This document shows positions 32,233-41,744 of a stretch of DNA of 64,000 nt, piece after piece. This DNA comes from Exiguobacterium chiriqhucha RW-2. Lineage in GTDB: Bacteria; Bacillota; Bacilli; Exiguobacteriales; Exiguobacteriaceae. The position numbers and the translations under genes are program-made. Positions within the stretch are counted from its first letter, which is position 1, and each line of letters opens with the position of its first letter. The notes below the pieces were generated by a model, which ran no database searches, was not told the origin of the DNA, and was given only the letters and a program-made list of their open reading frames with translations. The stretch spans positions 310,001 to 374,000 of the forward strand of contig NZ_ATCL01000020.1 in assembly GCF_000416965.1 (NCBI RefSeq), written 5' to 3'.

Positions 32233-32282
32233 GAATGAGGGTTACGGCTACAATTGACCGAGTTTATGGAGCAGGTTCTTTT

Positions 32283-32300
32283 AATAACTAGGTACTTATT
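32283..32300 (+). promoter_or_regulatory. Imperfect palindrome in the asp23 leader
   Basis: AATAACTA and TACTTATT face each other around GG (seven of nine pairs match), directly before a TAGAAT (32302-32307) that could be a second -10 box. The right arm GGTACTTA differs at one base from the FapR half-site GGTACTAA, but the left arm matches poorly. It may be an operator; the protein is unknown. Confidence 0.35.
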
Positions 32301-32347
32301 GTAGAATGTAGTGAAGGAATCATTCCGAATAAAGGAGGCTACTCCAT

Positions 32348-32710
32348 ATGGCAATTGAAATGAAGACAACATATGGCAATATTGACATCACGAACGACGT
32401 GGTCGCGACACTCGCAGGCGGTGCGGCGATGGAATGTTTCGGCGTTGTGGGAATGGCGTCTCAAGCTCAATTGAAAGACGGGATCGCAGAACTATTGAAA
32501 CGTGAAAACTACGCCCGAGGCGTGGTCGTACGTCAAGATGGAGAAGACGTACATATCGACATGCACATCATTGTAAGCTACGGGACGAAAGTGTCGGAAG
32601 TCGCATACAACGTGCAAAGCCGTGTAAAATACACGCTCGGTGAAACTTTAGGATTAAACGTTTCGTCGGTAAACATATTCGTACAAGGCGTTCGTCTGAC
32701 GAATGACTGA
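32348..32710 (+). CDS. Asp23/Gls24 family envelope stress protein (YloU)
   Basis: 120 residues with the Asp23 domain spread over the whole length (YGNIDITNDVVATLAGGAA, IDMHIIVSYG). Family members are small, abundant proteins near the membrane in Firmicutes; the molecular role is not settled. The ATG follows AAAGGAGG. It overlaps or nearly touches fakA, a pairing (yloU-yloV) conserved across Bacillales. Confidence 0.88.
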   Translation: MAIEMKTTYGNIDITNDVVATLAGGAAMECFGVVGMASQAQLKDGIAELLKRENYARGVVVRQDGEDVHIDMHIIVSYGTKVSEVAYNVQSRVKYTLGETLGLNVSSVNIFVQGVRLTND

Positions 32711-32732
32711 CGAGAACGAAGGAGGATTTGGT

Positions 32733-34424
32733 GTGGGTTTAAAACGTTTAGATGGATTGGTGTTCGCGAACATGGTCGCGAACGGTGCAGCCAACTTGAG
32801 CCAGAATGCGGATTATGTAGATTCGCTTAACGTCTTCCCGGTGCCGGACGGCGACACGGGGACGAACATGAATTTGACGATGACATCGGGTGCGAAAGAA
32901 GTGGCCGCACTCAACTCGGCGAATATCGCTGACGTCTCATCGAAGTTTGCACGCGGTCTCTTGATGGGGGCACGTGGGAACTCGGGCGTTATTTTGAGCC
33001 AGTTGTTCCGTGGTTTCGGTAAAGCAATCGAAGGCAAGACAGAAGTGTCGACAGTCGATTTCGCCGAAGCGTTGAAACGTGGCGTCGATACGGCATACAA
33101 GGCGGTTATGAAACCGGTTGAAGGAACGATTTTGACGGTTGCTCGTGAAGCGGCCGACGAAGCGCTCCGTGCTTCAGAGTCGACGAGCGACTTCAACGAG
33201 TTCATGGAACTCGTGATTGTCGAAGCGAAAGCTTCACTCGAACGGACACCGGACTTATTGCCGGTCTTAAAAGAAGTCGGCGTCGTCGATTCAGGCGGCC
33301 AAGGCTTGCTCGTCATTTATGAAGGGTTCCTCGCTAGCCTCGAAGGCAAAGAACTTGAGAAACCACATGCACCGGTCATGGATGCGCTCATTGAAGCTGA
33401 ACATCATGCCCACGCTGCGCAAGGATTCATGTCGACGGAAGACATCGAGTTCGGCTATTGCACGGAAATCATGGTCCGGTTCCAAGACGAGAAATTGAAG
33501 GACGCGCCGTTCAACGAGGACGCGTTCCGCAATGAATTGTCTGAACTCGGTGACTCGCTCCTCGTCGTCGCAGACGAAGAGTTGCTCAAAGTTCACGTTC
33601 ACGTCGAGACGCCAGGTGACGTCATCACGAAAGGACAGCGTTACGGGGAACTCGTCGCTGTCAAAATCGAGAACATGCGTCAACAGCACTCGACTATCTT
33701 AGAAGAAGAGCATGGCGCCAACCAGCACGGCGTTCAAACGGCTGCTCCGACGGCTCCGAAGGCGAAAGCGCCGTTCGCGATCGTTACGGTCGCGATGGGC
33801 GAAGGTGTCAGCGAATTGTTCCGTTCACTCGGGGCGGCCCACGTCATCGAGGGCGGTCAGACGATGAACCCATCGACGGAAGATATCGTCAAGGCGATTG
33901 AAGCGGCCAACGCGGATCACGTCTTCATCTTCCCGAACAACTCGAACATCATCATGGCTGCTGAACAAGCGGCCTCGGTCGCACCTTGCGGCGTCTCGGT
34001 CATTCCGACGAAGACGGTGCCACAAGGACTCGCGGCAGCGATCGCCTTCAATCCGGAAGCGGATGTGGAAACGAACGAGAGCGTCATGAAGGCTGCGGCA
34101 AGCGCCGTCAAGTCTGGTCAAGTGACGTATGCGGTTCGTGATACGAGCATCGACGGTGTCGAGATTCGTAAAGACGACCACATGGCGATTGCCGAGAAGA
34201 AAATCGTCGCCTCATCGGCTTCGAGCCTCGAAGCGGCGAAAGCGCTTGTCGACGCGCTCGTGGATGCCGATGACGAAATCATCACGATTTTGACGGGCGA
34301 AGGTTCGTCAGCGGAAGACGTCGTAGCACTCTCGGCGTATATCGAGTCGAAGAACGACGAGATTGAAATCGAGGTTCATGACGGGAAACAACCGCTCTAC
34401 TCCTACATTTTTAGTGTGGAATAA
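32733..34424 (+). CDS. fakA: Fatty acid kinase ATP-binding subunit (YloV/DAK2 domain)
   Basis: 563 residues from the GTG at 32733, chosen because AAGGAGG lies seven bases upstream and MGLKRLDG matches the family start; an ATG at 32703 overlapping asp23 is the alternative. The N-terminal DhaL-like kinase domain (1-~200) has NVFPVPDGDTGTNM, the Mg-ATP aspartate cluster. The central domain and C-terminal DegV-like-binding domain follow. With FakB proteins encoded elsewhere it phosphorylates exogenous fatty acids to acyl-phosphates for PlsX/PlsY. Confidence 0.9.
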   Translation: MGLKRLDGLVFANMVANGAANLSQNADYVDSLNVFPVPDGDTGTNMNLTMTSGAKEVAALNSANIADVSSKFARGLLMGARGNSGVILSQLFRGFGKAIEGKTEVSTVDFAEALKRGVDTAYKAVMKPVEGTILTVAREAADEALRASESTSDFNEFMELVIVEAKASLERTPDLLPVLKEVGVVDSGGQGLLVIYEGFLASLEGKELEKPHAPVMDALIEAEHHAHAAQGFMSTEDIEFGYCTEIMVRFQDEKLKDAPFNEDAFRNELSELGDSLLVVADEELLKVHVHVETPGDVITKGQRYGELVAVKIENMRQQHSTILEEEHGANQHGVQTAAPTAPKAKAPFAIVTVAMGEGVSELFRSLGAAHVIEGGQTMNPSTEDIVKAIEAANADHVFIFPNNSNIIMAAEQAASVAPCGVSVIPTKTVPQGLAAAIAFNPEADVETNESVMKAAASAVKSGQVTYAVRDTSIDGVEIRKDDHMAIAEKKIVASSASSLEAAKALVDALVDADDEIITILTGEGSSAEDVVALSAYIESKNDEIEIEVHDGKQPLYSYIFSVE

Positions 34425-34436
34425 GCTGTAACTCAG

Positions 34437-34471
34437 CCCTACCTTCTGTATAATGAAGGTAGGGTTTTTTT
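34437..34471 (+). terminator. Terminator after fakA
   Basis: A perfect 10-bp stem, CCCTACCTTC (34437-34446) with GAAGGTAGGG (34455-34464), followed by seven T. The loop contains TATAAT (34449-34454), a possible -10 for the serine dehydratase genes; its -35 is poor. Confidence 0.88.
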
Positions 34472-34487
34472 GAAAGGGGGAAATGCG

Positions 34488-35150
34488 ATGAAATATCGCA
34501 GTGTGTTTGATATCATCGGTCCGGTCATGGTCGGTCCATCGAGTTCGCATACGGCCGGAGCCGCGCGCATCGGCCTCATGGCTGGGAAGTTGTTCGGGCG
34601 TACGCCACGGCTCGCGCACATCACGTTTTATGGGTCGTTCGCCGATACGTATCGGGGGCACGGTACCGATGTCGCCATCGTCGGCGGCATCATGGGCTTC
34701 GATACGTTCGATTTGCGCATCCCGCAAGCACTCGATATCGCCAAAGAGCGCGGCATCGAGGTCGTCTTTGAGACGAGCGATGCGTTGACAGACCATCCGA
34801 ACACGGCCCGGGTCCACCTCGAAGACGAGGATGGCACGTTCGAAATCGTCGGGATTTCAATCGGCGGCGGGACGATCGAGATTACCGAGTTGAACGGATT
34901 CCCGCTCAAACTGTCAGGCGGCGGTCCGGCACTCGTCGTGTTGCACCATGATCGCTTCGGGGCGATCGCGGCCGTGACCGGCATCTTGGCCCGGCATGAG
35001 TTGAATATTGGGCATATGGAAGTGAGTCGTCACGAGAAAGGCAAGCAAGCGCTTATGGCGATTGAGATTGATGAACATCTGTCAAAAGACGTGTTAGCGG
35101 AAATTGAGCGGTTACCTCAAATCGAGCGGGTAGCCATCTTTGGGGAATAA
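34488..35150 (+). CDS. sdaAB: L-serine dehydratase, beta subunit
   Basis: 220 residues. The N-terminal part has the iron-sulphur serine dehydratase motif IIGPVMVGPSSSHTAGAARI; a C-terminal ACT domain (about 147-220, ALVVLHHDRFGAIAAVTGIL) probably senses serine. It forms the enzyme with SdaAA, converting L-serine to pyruvate and ammonia. The ATG at 34488 is preceded by AAAGGGGG at seven bases. Confidence 0.95.
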   Translation: MKYRSVFDIIGPVMVGPSSSHTAGAARIGLMAGKLFGRTPRLAHITFYGSFADTYRGHGTDVAIVGGIMGFDTFDLRIPQALDIAKERGIEVVFETSDALTDHPNTARVHLEDEDGTFEIVGISIGGGTIEITELNGFPLKLSGGGPALVVLHHDRFGAIAAVTGILARHELNIGHMEVSRHEKGKQALMAIEIDEHLSKDVLAEIERLPQIERVAIFGE

Positions 35151-35162
35151 GGAGAAACCAAT

Positions 35163-36050
35163 ATGTTTAAATCAGTAGAAGAATTAGTCAGAACGGCAAC
35201 AGAGCGAGGCATTCCGATTTCAGAAGTGATGATCGAGCAAGAAGTGCACGTCAGACGCTCGACGCGGGAAGAAGTCGTCGGTATGATGGAGCGCAATCTA
35301 GAAGTGATGGAAGAAGCGGTCGCCCGGGCACTCGAAGGCGTGACGTCCGTGACGGGTCTCACGGGGAACGATGCCGTGCTCATGACCGACTATATCCGTT
35401 CCGGCAAATCGCTCGCCGGAGACTTGATTTTAGATGCGGTCGCAAAAGCGATCGGCACGAATGAAGTGAACGCGGCGATGGGACGCATCTGCGCGACCCC
35501 GACCGCCGGAAGCGCCGGCGTCGTACCGGGTACGTTGTTTGCGGTCAAAGAACGTCTGGAGATGGACCGTGACGCGATGGTCCGCTACTTGTTCACGTCA
35601 GGAGCGTTCGGCTTCGTCGTCGCAAACAACGCTTCGATTTCAGGAGCGGCTGGTGGTTGTCAGGCGGAAGTCGGCTCAGCGACCGGGATGGCCGCCGCGG
35701 CCATCGTCGAAGCGGCCGGCGGGACGCCGGAACAATCGGCGACGGCGTTTGCAATCGCACTGAAAAACATGCTCGGTCTCGTCTGTGACCCGGTTGCGGG
35801 GCTCGTCGAGGTGCCGTGCGTCAAACGGAACGCCATGGGCGGGGCGAACGCCATCGTTGCGGCCGATATGGCACTCGCCGGGATCACGTCACGGATCCCT
35901 TGCGACGAGGTCATTTCCGCGATGCATGAGATTGGCCAGATGATGCCGACCGCGTTGAAAGAGACAGCGCGTGGTGGTCTCGCCAATACGCCGACGGCAC
36001 GCCGTCTCGAACGAAACATCTTTGGAGAGAAAGAAAATGTCCAGAAGTGA
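35163..36050 (+). CDS. sdaAA: L-serine dehydratase, iron-sulphur-dependent alpha subunit
   Basis: 295 residues with the SDH_alpha segments ICATPTAGSAGVVPG, GGCQAEVGSATGMAAA and CDPVAGLVEVPC, whose cysteines ligate the [4Fe-4S] cluster that activates serine. It lies 12 bases after sdaAB and overlaps recG by 14 bases. Confidence 0.95.
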   Translation: MFKSVEELVRTATERGIPISEVMIEQEVHVRRSTREEVVGMMERNLEVMEEAVARALEGVTSVTGLTGNDAVLMTDYIRSGKSLAGDLILDAVAKAIGTNEVNAAMGRICATPTAGSAGVVPGTLFAVKERLEMDRDAMVRYLFTSGAFGFVVANNASISGAAGGCQAEVGSATGMAAAAIVEAAGGTPEQSATAFAIALKNMLGLVCDPVAGLVEVPCVKRNAMGGANAIVAADMALAGITSRIPCDEVISAMHEIGQMMPTALKETARGGLANTPTARRLERNIFGEKENVQK

Positions 36051-38067
36051 GGCGTTGACGACGCTGAAAGGGGTCGGGCCAGAAATGGCCAAAAAATTAG
36101 AGACGATGGGTCTCGAACGAATCGAGGACGTGCTGGAGCACGTCCCGTTTCGTTATGAAAATTATAATAGCGGCACGGTGACGACGGCCATTCACGGCGA
36201 CCTCGTCAAATGGAGCGGCACCGTCCAGGCGGCACCGCTCGTACGCTATTACAGTAAAGGCAAGAACCGTCTCCAATTCCGCTTGTTGCTCGAGGAGCGC
36301 TACGTCGTCCACGTGACGATGTTCAACCGGGCCTTTTATAAAGACAAGCTCGCGCTCGGCGCCACGGTGACGGTCAAAGGGAAATGGGATATGAACCGGA
36401 TGACGATCAGTGCGACCGACCTCGAGTTCGGTGAGCTCTCGGATGGGTTGCAACCGATTTATTCGCTCCGGGCCGGACTGACCCAAAAGAATTTCGGACG
36501 CATCGTCAAACTCGCATTCGAACAGACGACCTCGTTCGAGAATCGCCTGCCCGAATCGATTCGGCAACGTTATCGTCTCGAGGACCGGGAGACGATGTTG
36601 AAAGGGATGCATTTCCCTGATTCGGTCGAGACGTATAAACAGGCACGCCGAAGTTACGTCTATGAAGAGTGTCTGCTCTATCAATTGAAACTCCAGGCGT
36701 TCCGTAAGATGGAGCGGGCGGGGAAAGGGCGCGCGCTCACGCTCGACAAGCAGCGGTTGAACGAGTTCGTCAAACAGCTCGCGTTCCCGTTGACAGGGGC
36801 ACAGACACGTGTCATCCGGGAGATTGTCGGCGACTTAGAAAAGCCAGAACGGATGAATCGGTTGTTACAAGGGGATGTCGGGAGCGGAAAGACAGTCGTT
36901 GCCGCGATCGCCTTGTATGCGACGGTGTGCGCCGGCTATCAAGGGGCGCTCATGGTCCCGACGGAGATTTTGGCCGAACAGCATCTCGCCTCGTTACAGG
37001 CGCTGTTCGAACCTTACGGCATGCGCGTCGGGCTACTGACGAGTTCGGTCAAAGGAAAGGCTAGGAACGAATTGCTCCAGGCGATTAAAGACGGCGACGT
37101 CGATATCATCGTCGGGACGCACGCCTTGATTCAAGGGCCGGTCGAGTTTTCGCGTCTGCATCTGGCCATCACCGATGAGCAACACCGGTTCGGGGTCGAA
37201 CAGCGGAAAATGCTCCGTGACAAGGCGGAACTCGCCGACGTGCTCTATATGACAGCGACGCCGATTCCACGGACGCTCGCCATCAGCGCTTTCGGGGAGA
37301 TGGACGTCTCGACGATTGATGAGATGCCGGCCGGGCGGAAGCCGATTGAGACGTATTGGGCCAAGACCGATCAAATTGACCGGGTCCATGCGATGGTGAA
37401 CCGTGAGCTCGCCCTCGGACGTCAAGCGTACGTCATCGCGCCGCTCATCGAGGAATCGGACACGCTCGAAGTCGAGAGCGCGACCGCGCTCTACGACATG
37501 TTACGGGAGCGCTTCCCGAATTATGCGGTCGGTCTCATGCACGGTAAACTGTCGAGCACCGAGAAAGACGAGGTCATGAAGGCTTTCGCTAGCAACGCCC
37601 TCCAAATCCTCGTCTCGACGACGGTCGTCGAGGTCGGGGTGAACGTGCCGAACGCCTCGCTCATCATCATCCACGACGCCGAACGATTCGGCTTGGCGCA
37701 ACTGCACCAGCTGCGTGGGCGTGTCGGTCGAGGCGCCGATCAATCTTATTGTATATTGGTAGGGGATCCAAAGTCCGACGTCGGGAAACTTCGTTTAAAG
37801 ACGATGACCGAGACGAATGACGGATTCGTGCTCGCCGAGAAAGACTTGGAACTCCGCGGGGCCGGTGACTTCTTTGGGACGGCCCAGAGCGGTCTGCCAA
37901 GCTTCCGCGTCGCTGATCCAGTACTCGATTTAAAAGTGATGGAAGTGGCGATGCAAGACGCCGTCCGGCTGCTCGGGAGCGAGGCGTTTTGGAACGAGGC
38001 GACGTATGCCCCGCTCCGACACTATTTGAAACGACTCGACTTACTCGTCGGAGAACGATTGGAATGA
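36037..38067 (+). CDS. recG: ATP-dependent DNA helicase RecG
   Basis: 676 residues; branch-migration helicase that regresses stalled forks and processes Holliday junctions. The N-terminal wedge/OB domain, then Walker A GDVGSGKTVVA, the DEQH box (DEQHRFG), ATPIPRTL and the motif VI region HQLRGRVGRG. The ATG at 36037 follows GGAGAGAAAG and gives MSRSEALTTLKGVGPEMAKKL; it lies inside the end of sdaAA. Confidence 0.95.
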   Translation: MSRSEALTTLKGVGPEMAKKLETMGLERIEDVLEHVPFRYENYNSGTVTTAIHGDLVKWSGTVQAAPLVRYYSKGKNRLQFRLLLEERYVVHVTMFNRAFYKDKLALGATVTVKGKWDMNRMTISATDLEFGELSDGLQPIYSLRAGLTQKNFGRIVKLAFEQTTSFENRLPESIRQRYRLEDRETMLKGMHFPDSVETYKQARRSYVYEECLLYQLKLQAFRKMERAGKGRALTLDKQRLNEFVKQLAFPLTGAQTRVIREIVGDLEKPERMNRLLQGDVGSGKTVVAAIALYATVCAGYQGALMVPTEILAEQHLASLQALFEPYGMRVGLLTSSVKGKARNELLQAIKDGDVDIIVGTHALIQGPVEFSRLHLAITDEQHRFGVEQRKMLRDKAELADVLYMTATPIPRTLAISAFGEMDVSTIDEMPAGRKPIETYWAKTDQIDRVHAMVNRELALGRQAYVIAPLIEESDTLEVESATALYDMLRERFPNYAVGLMHGKLSSTEKDEVMKAFASNALQILVSTTVVEVGVNVPNASLIIIHDAERFGLAQLHQLRGRVGRGADQSYCILVGDPKSDVGKLRLKTMTETNDGFVLAEKDLELRGAGDFFGTAQSGLPSFRVADPVLDLKVMEVAMQDAVRLLGSEAFWNEATYAPLRHYLKRLDLLVGERLE

Positions 38068-38077
38068 CAAACAACAC

Positions 38078-38106
38078 TTGAAAATAAAATCTAAAGAATA
38101 TATACT
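38078..38106 (+). promoter_or_regulatory. Promoter of the fapR operon
   Basis: -35 TTGAAA (38078-38083), exact 17-bp spacer, -10 TATACT (38101-38106). Transcription would start inside the FapR operator that follows. Confidence 0.82.
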
Positions 38107-38110
38107 GCTA

Positions 38111-38127
38111 TTAGTACCAGGTATTAA
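38111..38127 (+). promoter_or_regulatory. FapR operator
   Basis: TTAGTACCAGGTATTAA is an inverted repeat matching the known FapR site (arms TTAGTACC and GGTACTAA; one mismatch). It sits just after the -10 box, where bound FapR would block initiation. Malonyl-CoA releases FapR in Bacillus, so this gives feed-forward control of fatty acid synthesis and autoregulation. Confidence 0.88.
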
Positions 38128-38159
38128 GTTCTTTAGCATAGAGTTTAGGAGGGAACTGA

Positions 38160-38729
38160 ATGCGGGTACCTAAGAAAGAGCGGCAACGCTTATTGCAAGA
38201 AACGATTGATCGCAACCCGTTCATCAAAGACGAAGAGCTGTCGAAACAGTTTGCAGTCAGTATTCAAACGATTCGACTCGATCGGATGGAGTTAAAGATT
38301 CCGGAAGTGAGAGAACGGATCAAGCACGTTGCCTCAGAACACCTCGATGAAGTGAAGTCGCTCGCCATGAGCGAGGTCATCGGTGATATGATTGACTTGA
38401 AGCTCGATGAATCGGCCATCTCGGTTCTCGACATTGAGAGAGAACACGTCTTTAGCCGCAACGAGATCGCCCGGGGACACGTATTGTTCGCCCAGGCCAA
38501 CTCGTTAGCGGTGGCGCTCATCAATGATGAATTGGCGTTGACCACTAAAGCGGACATCCGGTTTAGTCGCCAGGTCCATCTTGGAGAGCGAGTCGTTGCC
38601 AAGGCTCGTGTAATCAAACTACGTCGGGACGGAAGAACGGACGTCACAGTGGATAGTTATGTCGGCGAAGAGTGTGTCTTTAGCGGAGACTTCACGATCT
38701 ATCGTCGCGGTGAGGAGGAACAGGCATGA
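38160..38729 (+). CDS. fapR: Transcription factor FapR
   Basis: 189 residues: N-terminal DeoR-like helix-turn-helix (about 7-60, [19 protein letters not shown]) joined by a long helix to a hot-dog fold domain (about 75-185) that binds malonyl-CoA. Conserved segments include [23 protein letters not shown]. It heads the plsX-fabD-fabG-acpP cluster and has its own operator upstream. Confidence 0.96.
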   Translation: MRVPKKERQRLLQETIDRNPFIKDEELSKQFAVSIQTIRLDRMELKIPEVRERIKHVASEHLDEVKSLAMSEVIGDMIDLKLDESAISVLDIEREHVFSRNEIARGHVLFAQANSLAVALINDELALTTKADIRFSRQVHLGERVVAKARVIKLRRDGRTDVTVDSYVGEECVFSGDFTIYRRGEEEQA

Positions 38730-39715
38730 AATTAGCAATCGATGCAATGGGCGGGGATCATGCCCCGAAAGCAATCGTGGAAGGCGTCAAACAGTTTGCC
38801 GACGCGTTCCCGAATGAGCAGATGGAACTGTTTTTAGTCGGAGATGAGGTCAAACTCGCCTCTTATGGGTTGACCGACCCGCGAATCAAAATCGTTCCGG
38901 CAAGTGAAGTCATCACCGGAGACGATGAGCCGGTCCGGGCCGTCCGCCGTAAAAAGGACAGCTCGCTCGTCGTGGCGGCCAAACTCGTCAAAGACGGAGA
39001 GGCCGACGCCCTCGTCTCGGCTGGGAATACCGGCGCCCTCATGGCGGCGTCACTATTCGTCATCGGACGGATTCCCGGCATCGAGCGTCCCGCGTTGTCA
39101 CCTACGTTCCCTACATATACGGGTAGCGGTGTCGTCATTTTAGACGTCGGGGCCAACCCGGACGCTAAGCCTGAGCACTTGGTCGACTATGCGATCATGG
39201 GCTCGCTCTACGCTGAGCACGTCCGCGGCGTCAAGCGCCCGCGCGTCGCGCTACTGAACATCGGGACCGAGGCTGGGAAAGGAAACGCCCTCACGAAAGA
39301 GGCGTACCCCCTCCTTGAACAAGCACCGGTCCACTTTGTCGGCAACGTGGAAGCACGTGAGGCGATGTCCGGTGACGTGGACGTCATCGTCACCGAAGGG
39401 TTCGCCGGAAACATTTTGCTCAAAGGTGTCGAAGGCTCGTCATCGATGCTCATGAAGATGATGAAAGAGCAGTTCACGAGCGATTTCGTCTCGAAGCTCG
39501 CCGCTCTCGTCTTAAAACCGAAGTTGAAACGATTGAAACAAACATTAGATTATCGGGAACACGGTGGAGCCGGGTTATTCGGCATCAACGCCCCGGTCAT
39601 TAAAGCGCACGGTTCGAGCGATGCGCTCGCCATCATGAGCGCGCTCAAACAGGCGAAAATCATGGTTGATCACGACGTCGTCGCGAAGATCAAGCAAGCC
39701 AAAGCCACAAACTAA
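38726..39715 (+). CDS. plsX: Phosphate acyltransferase PlsX
   Basis: 329 residues; converts acyl-ACP to acyl-phosphate, the acyl donor for PlsY in phosphatidic acid synthesis. The N-terminus [20 protein letters not shown] and the segments [12 protein letters not shown] and EGFAGNI are characteristic. It overlaps fapR by four bases. Confidence 0.96.
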   Translation: MKLAIDAMGGDHAPKAIVEGVKQFADAFPNEQMELFLVGDEVKLASYGLTDPRIKIVPASEVITGDDEPVRAVRRKKDSSLVVAAKLVKDGEADALVSAGNTGALMAASLFVIGRIPGIERPALSPTFPTYTGSGVVILDVGANPDAKPEHLVDYAIMGSLYAEHVRGVKRPRVALLNIGTEAGKGNALTKEAYPLLEQAPVHFVGNVEAREAMSGDVDVIVTEGFAGNILLKGVEGSSSMLMKMMKEQFTSDFVSKLAALVLKPKLKRLKQTLDYREHGGAGLFGINAPVIKAHGSSDALAIMSALKQAKIMVDHDVVAKIKQAKATN

Positions 39716-39733
39716 TTCAAAGAAGGTGAGTAC

Positions 39734-40654
39734 ATGGGGAAAACAGCATGGGTATTTCCAGGACAAGGGTCACAAGCCGTCGGCATGGGCCAAACGTTCC
39801 TCGACAATCCTGAACAACTGCACGCGATCGGCCGTCGCCTCGGATTTGATTTACTCGACGCCATGGCGGCAGGATCAAAAGAAGAGCTTCAACGGACAGA
39901 ACTGGCCCAACCGGCCATCGTGGCGCATGCGGCATCACTCGCACAAGCTCACGCCAAAACAGGAGCCGCGCCAGACATGGTGATCGGTCACAGCGTCGGA
40001 GAATATGCGGCACTCGTCATCGCCGGCGTCATCGATTTGGAAGAGGCGAGCGTGCTCGTCCACGAACGCGGTAAGCTCATGTCAGAAGTGAAGGATGGGG
40101 CGATGGCAGCCGTCATCGGGATGACCGATGTCGACGAGGCGTTCCATGTGACGGAGAAAATCAGTGCTAGCGGGAACCTTGTACAAATCGCCAACTACAA
40201 CTGTCCGGGTCAGTTCGTCATCTCGGGACACGTCGACGCGGTCAAACAAGCCGAGACGGACTTGAAACAGGCCGGCGCGAAACGCGTCTTACCGCTCAAC
40301 GTCTCTGGTGCGTTCCACAGCTCGTACATGATGCCAGCCGCGACGCGGTTCAAAGACGTGCTCGCTTCGTCACCGTTTAAACCGGCGGCGATCGGGATTA
40401 TCTCGAACGTCGATGCCGAGGTCCATACCGACCCGGAGAAATTGAAAGCACTCCTCACCGAGCAACTGTACGCATCGGTCCGATTCGAGGCGTGTGTCCG
40501 CAAAGCGATCGACGCTGGCGTCGACACGTTCATCGAATTCGGTCCGACGTCGCCATTGTCGGGTCTCATCAAGCGAATCGACGCGAACGTGACGATCAAA
40601 CAGGCGACGACGCTCGAAGAGGTGGCCGCGTTAGGAGGAGAAGTACGTGCATGA
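39734..40654 (+). CDS. fabD: Malonyl CoA-acyl carrier protein transacylase
   Basis: 306 residues. The catalytic serine is S87 in [18 protein letters not shown] opens the protein and the His of GAFHSSYM completes the site. It loads malonate onto ACP. Eight bases of its 3' end overlap fabG. Confidence 0.96.
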   Translation: MGKTAWVFPGQGSQAVGMGQTFLDNPEQLHAIGRRLGFDLLDAMAAGSKEELQRTELAQPAIVAHAASLAQAHAKTGAAPDMVIGHSVGEYAALVIAGVIDLEEASVLVHERGKLMSEVKDGAMAAVIGMTDVDEAFHVTEKISASGNLVQIANYNCPGQFVISGHVDAVKQAETDLKQAGAKRVLPLNVSGAFHSSYMMPAATRFKDVLASSPFKPAAIGIISNVDAEVHTDPEKLKALLTEQLYASVRFEACVRKAIDAGVDTFIEFGPTSPLSGLIKRIDANVTIKQATTLEEVAALGGEVRA

Positions 40655-41387
40655 CCAAGTAGCAATCGTGACAGGCGCGTCCCGGGGGATCGGGGCCGCC
40701 ATCGCGAAGCGTTTAGGGGAAGACGGCTTTCGGGTCGTCGTGAATTACTCGGGTAGTGTTGAGAAAGCAAAGGCTGTCGTCAGTGAGATTGAAGCGAACG
40801 GGGGCGAGGCCATCGCCGTCAAAGCGGACGTCTCAAACGCGGATGACGTGAAGGCGCTCATCAAGACGACGGTCGACACGTTCGGCCGCATCGATTGCCT
40901 CGTCAACAATGCGGGCATCACGCGTGACGGTCTGCTCATGCGCATGAAAGAGGCTGACTTTGACGATGTCTTGTCGACAAACTTGAAAGGTGCGTTCTTG
41001 ACGTCGCAAGCTGCGACGCGGACGCTCTTGAAATCGAAGTCGGGCCGCATCATCAATATCGCCTCGGTCGTTGGCATCACGGGCAACGCCGGACAGGCCA
41101 ACTATGCGGCGGCGAAAGCCGGGCTAATCGGCCTGACCAAATCAGTCGCGCGTGAACTCGCCGGACGCCATGTCACGGTGAACGCCGTCTGTCCTGGATT
41201 TATCCAGACGGACATGACCGATGCCTTGACCGACGCCCAGCGTGAGGCGACGCTCGGACAAATCCCGTTCAACCGCTTCGGCCAAGTCGAAGACGTGGCG
41301 AACGTCGTCTCATTCCTCGCTTCACACCAGGCGGCTTACGTGACGGGTCAGACGATCGCCGTTGACGGCGGGATGACGATGGCTTAA
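40647..41387 (+). CDS. fabG: 3-oxoacyl-[acyl-carrier-protein] reductase
   Basis: 246-residue short-chain dehydrogenase. NADPH loop [15 protein letters not shown] (9-23), catalytic S140, Y153 and K157 (YAAAK). The start is GTG behind TTAGGAGGAG, within the end of fabD. It performs the first reduction of the elongation cycle. Confidence 0.96.
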   Translation: MHDQVAIVTGASRGIGAAIAKRLGEDGFRVVVNYSGSVEKAKAVVSEIEANGGEAIAVKADVSNADDVKALIKTTVDTFGRIDCLVNNAGITRDGLLMRMKEADFDDVLSTNLKGAFLTSQAATRTLLKSKSGRIINIASVVGITGNAGQANYAAAKAGLIGLTKSVARELAGRHVTVNAVCPGFIQTDMTDALTDAQREATLGQIPFNRFGQVEDVANVVSFLASHQAAYVTGQTIAVDGGMTMA

Positions 41388-41396
41388 AATCAGAAC

Positions 41397-41425
41397 TTTA
41401 CCAATCGAATCACATTTTATATACT
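41397..41425 (+). promoter_or_regulatory. Likely internal promoter for acpP
   Basis: -35 TTTACC (41397-41402), 17-bp spacer, -10 TATACT (41420-41425). The 59-base gap before acpP is AT-rich and contrasts with the overlapping genes upstream. It would let the abundant carrier protein be expressed above the rest of the operon (inference). Confidence 0.5.
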
Positions 41426-41446
41426 TTAATTTGGAGGGATTTTATC

Positions 41447-41686
41447 ATGACAACAGAACAAATCTTAGTAGACGTACAAGCAGCAGTGGCAGAGAAACTC
41501 GGGAAAGATGTATCTGAGATCACAGCCGACAAATCATTCAAAGACGACCTCGGTGCGGATTCGCTCGAAGTTATGGAAATGGTCATGGACCTTGAAGACA
41601 AATTCGATATCACAATCGAAGATGAAGATGCAGAGAAACTTGCAACTGTCGGCGACGTTGTCGCTTACATCGAAACTAAATTGTAA
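41447..41686 (+). CDS. acpP: Acyl carrier protein
   Basis: 79 residues, strongly acidic, four-helix ACP. S39 in LGADSLEVMEM receives the phosphopantetheine arm. The ribosome site is TTGGAGGG. Confidence 0.97.
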   Translation: MTTEQILVDVQAAVAEKLGKDVSEITADKSFKDDLGADSLEVMEMVMDLEDKFDITIEDEDAEKLATVGDVVAYIETKL

Positions 41687-41688
41687 TC

Positions 41689-41724
41689 AAGCCTCCCACC
41701 GCTCGTCATGAGCGGTGGGCTTGT
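41689..41724 (+). terminator. Hairpin after acpP
   Basis: CCCACCGCTC (41695-41704) with GAGCGGTGGG (41710-41719), extended by AAGC/GCTT. The following TTGTGCTT is a poor T tract, so partial read-through into rnc is likely. The gap to rnc also holds the ribosome site. Confidence 0.65.
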
Positions 41725-41744
41725 GCTTATTCACGGAGGGAATT

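Noticed and set aside
34449-34454. TATAAT in the loop of the fakA terminator as promoter of sdaAB
   Set aside because: No acceptable -35 at 16-18 bases; noted with the terminator but not listed as a promoter of its own.
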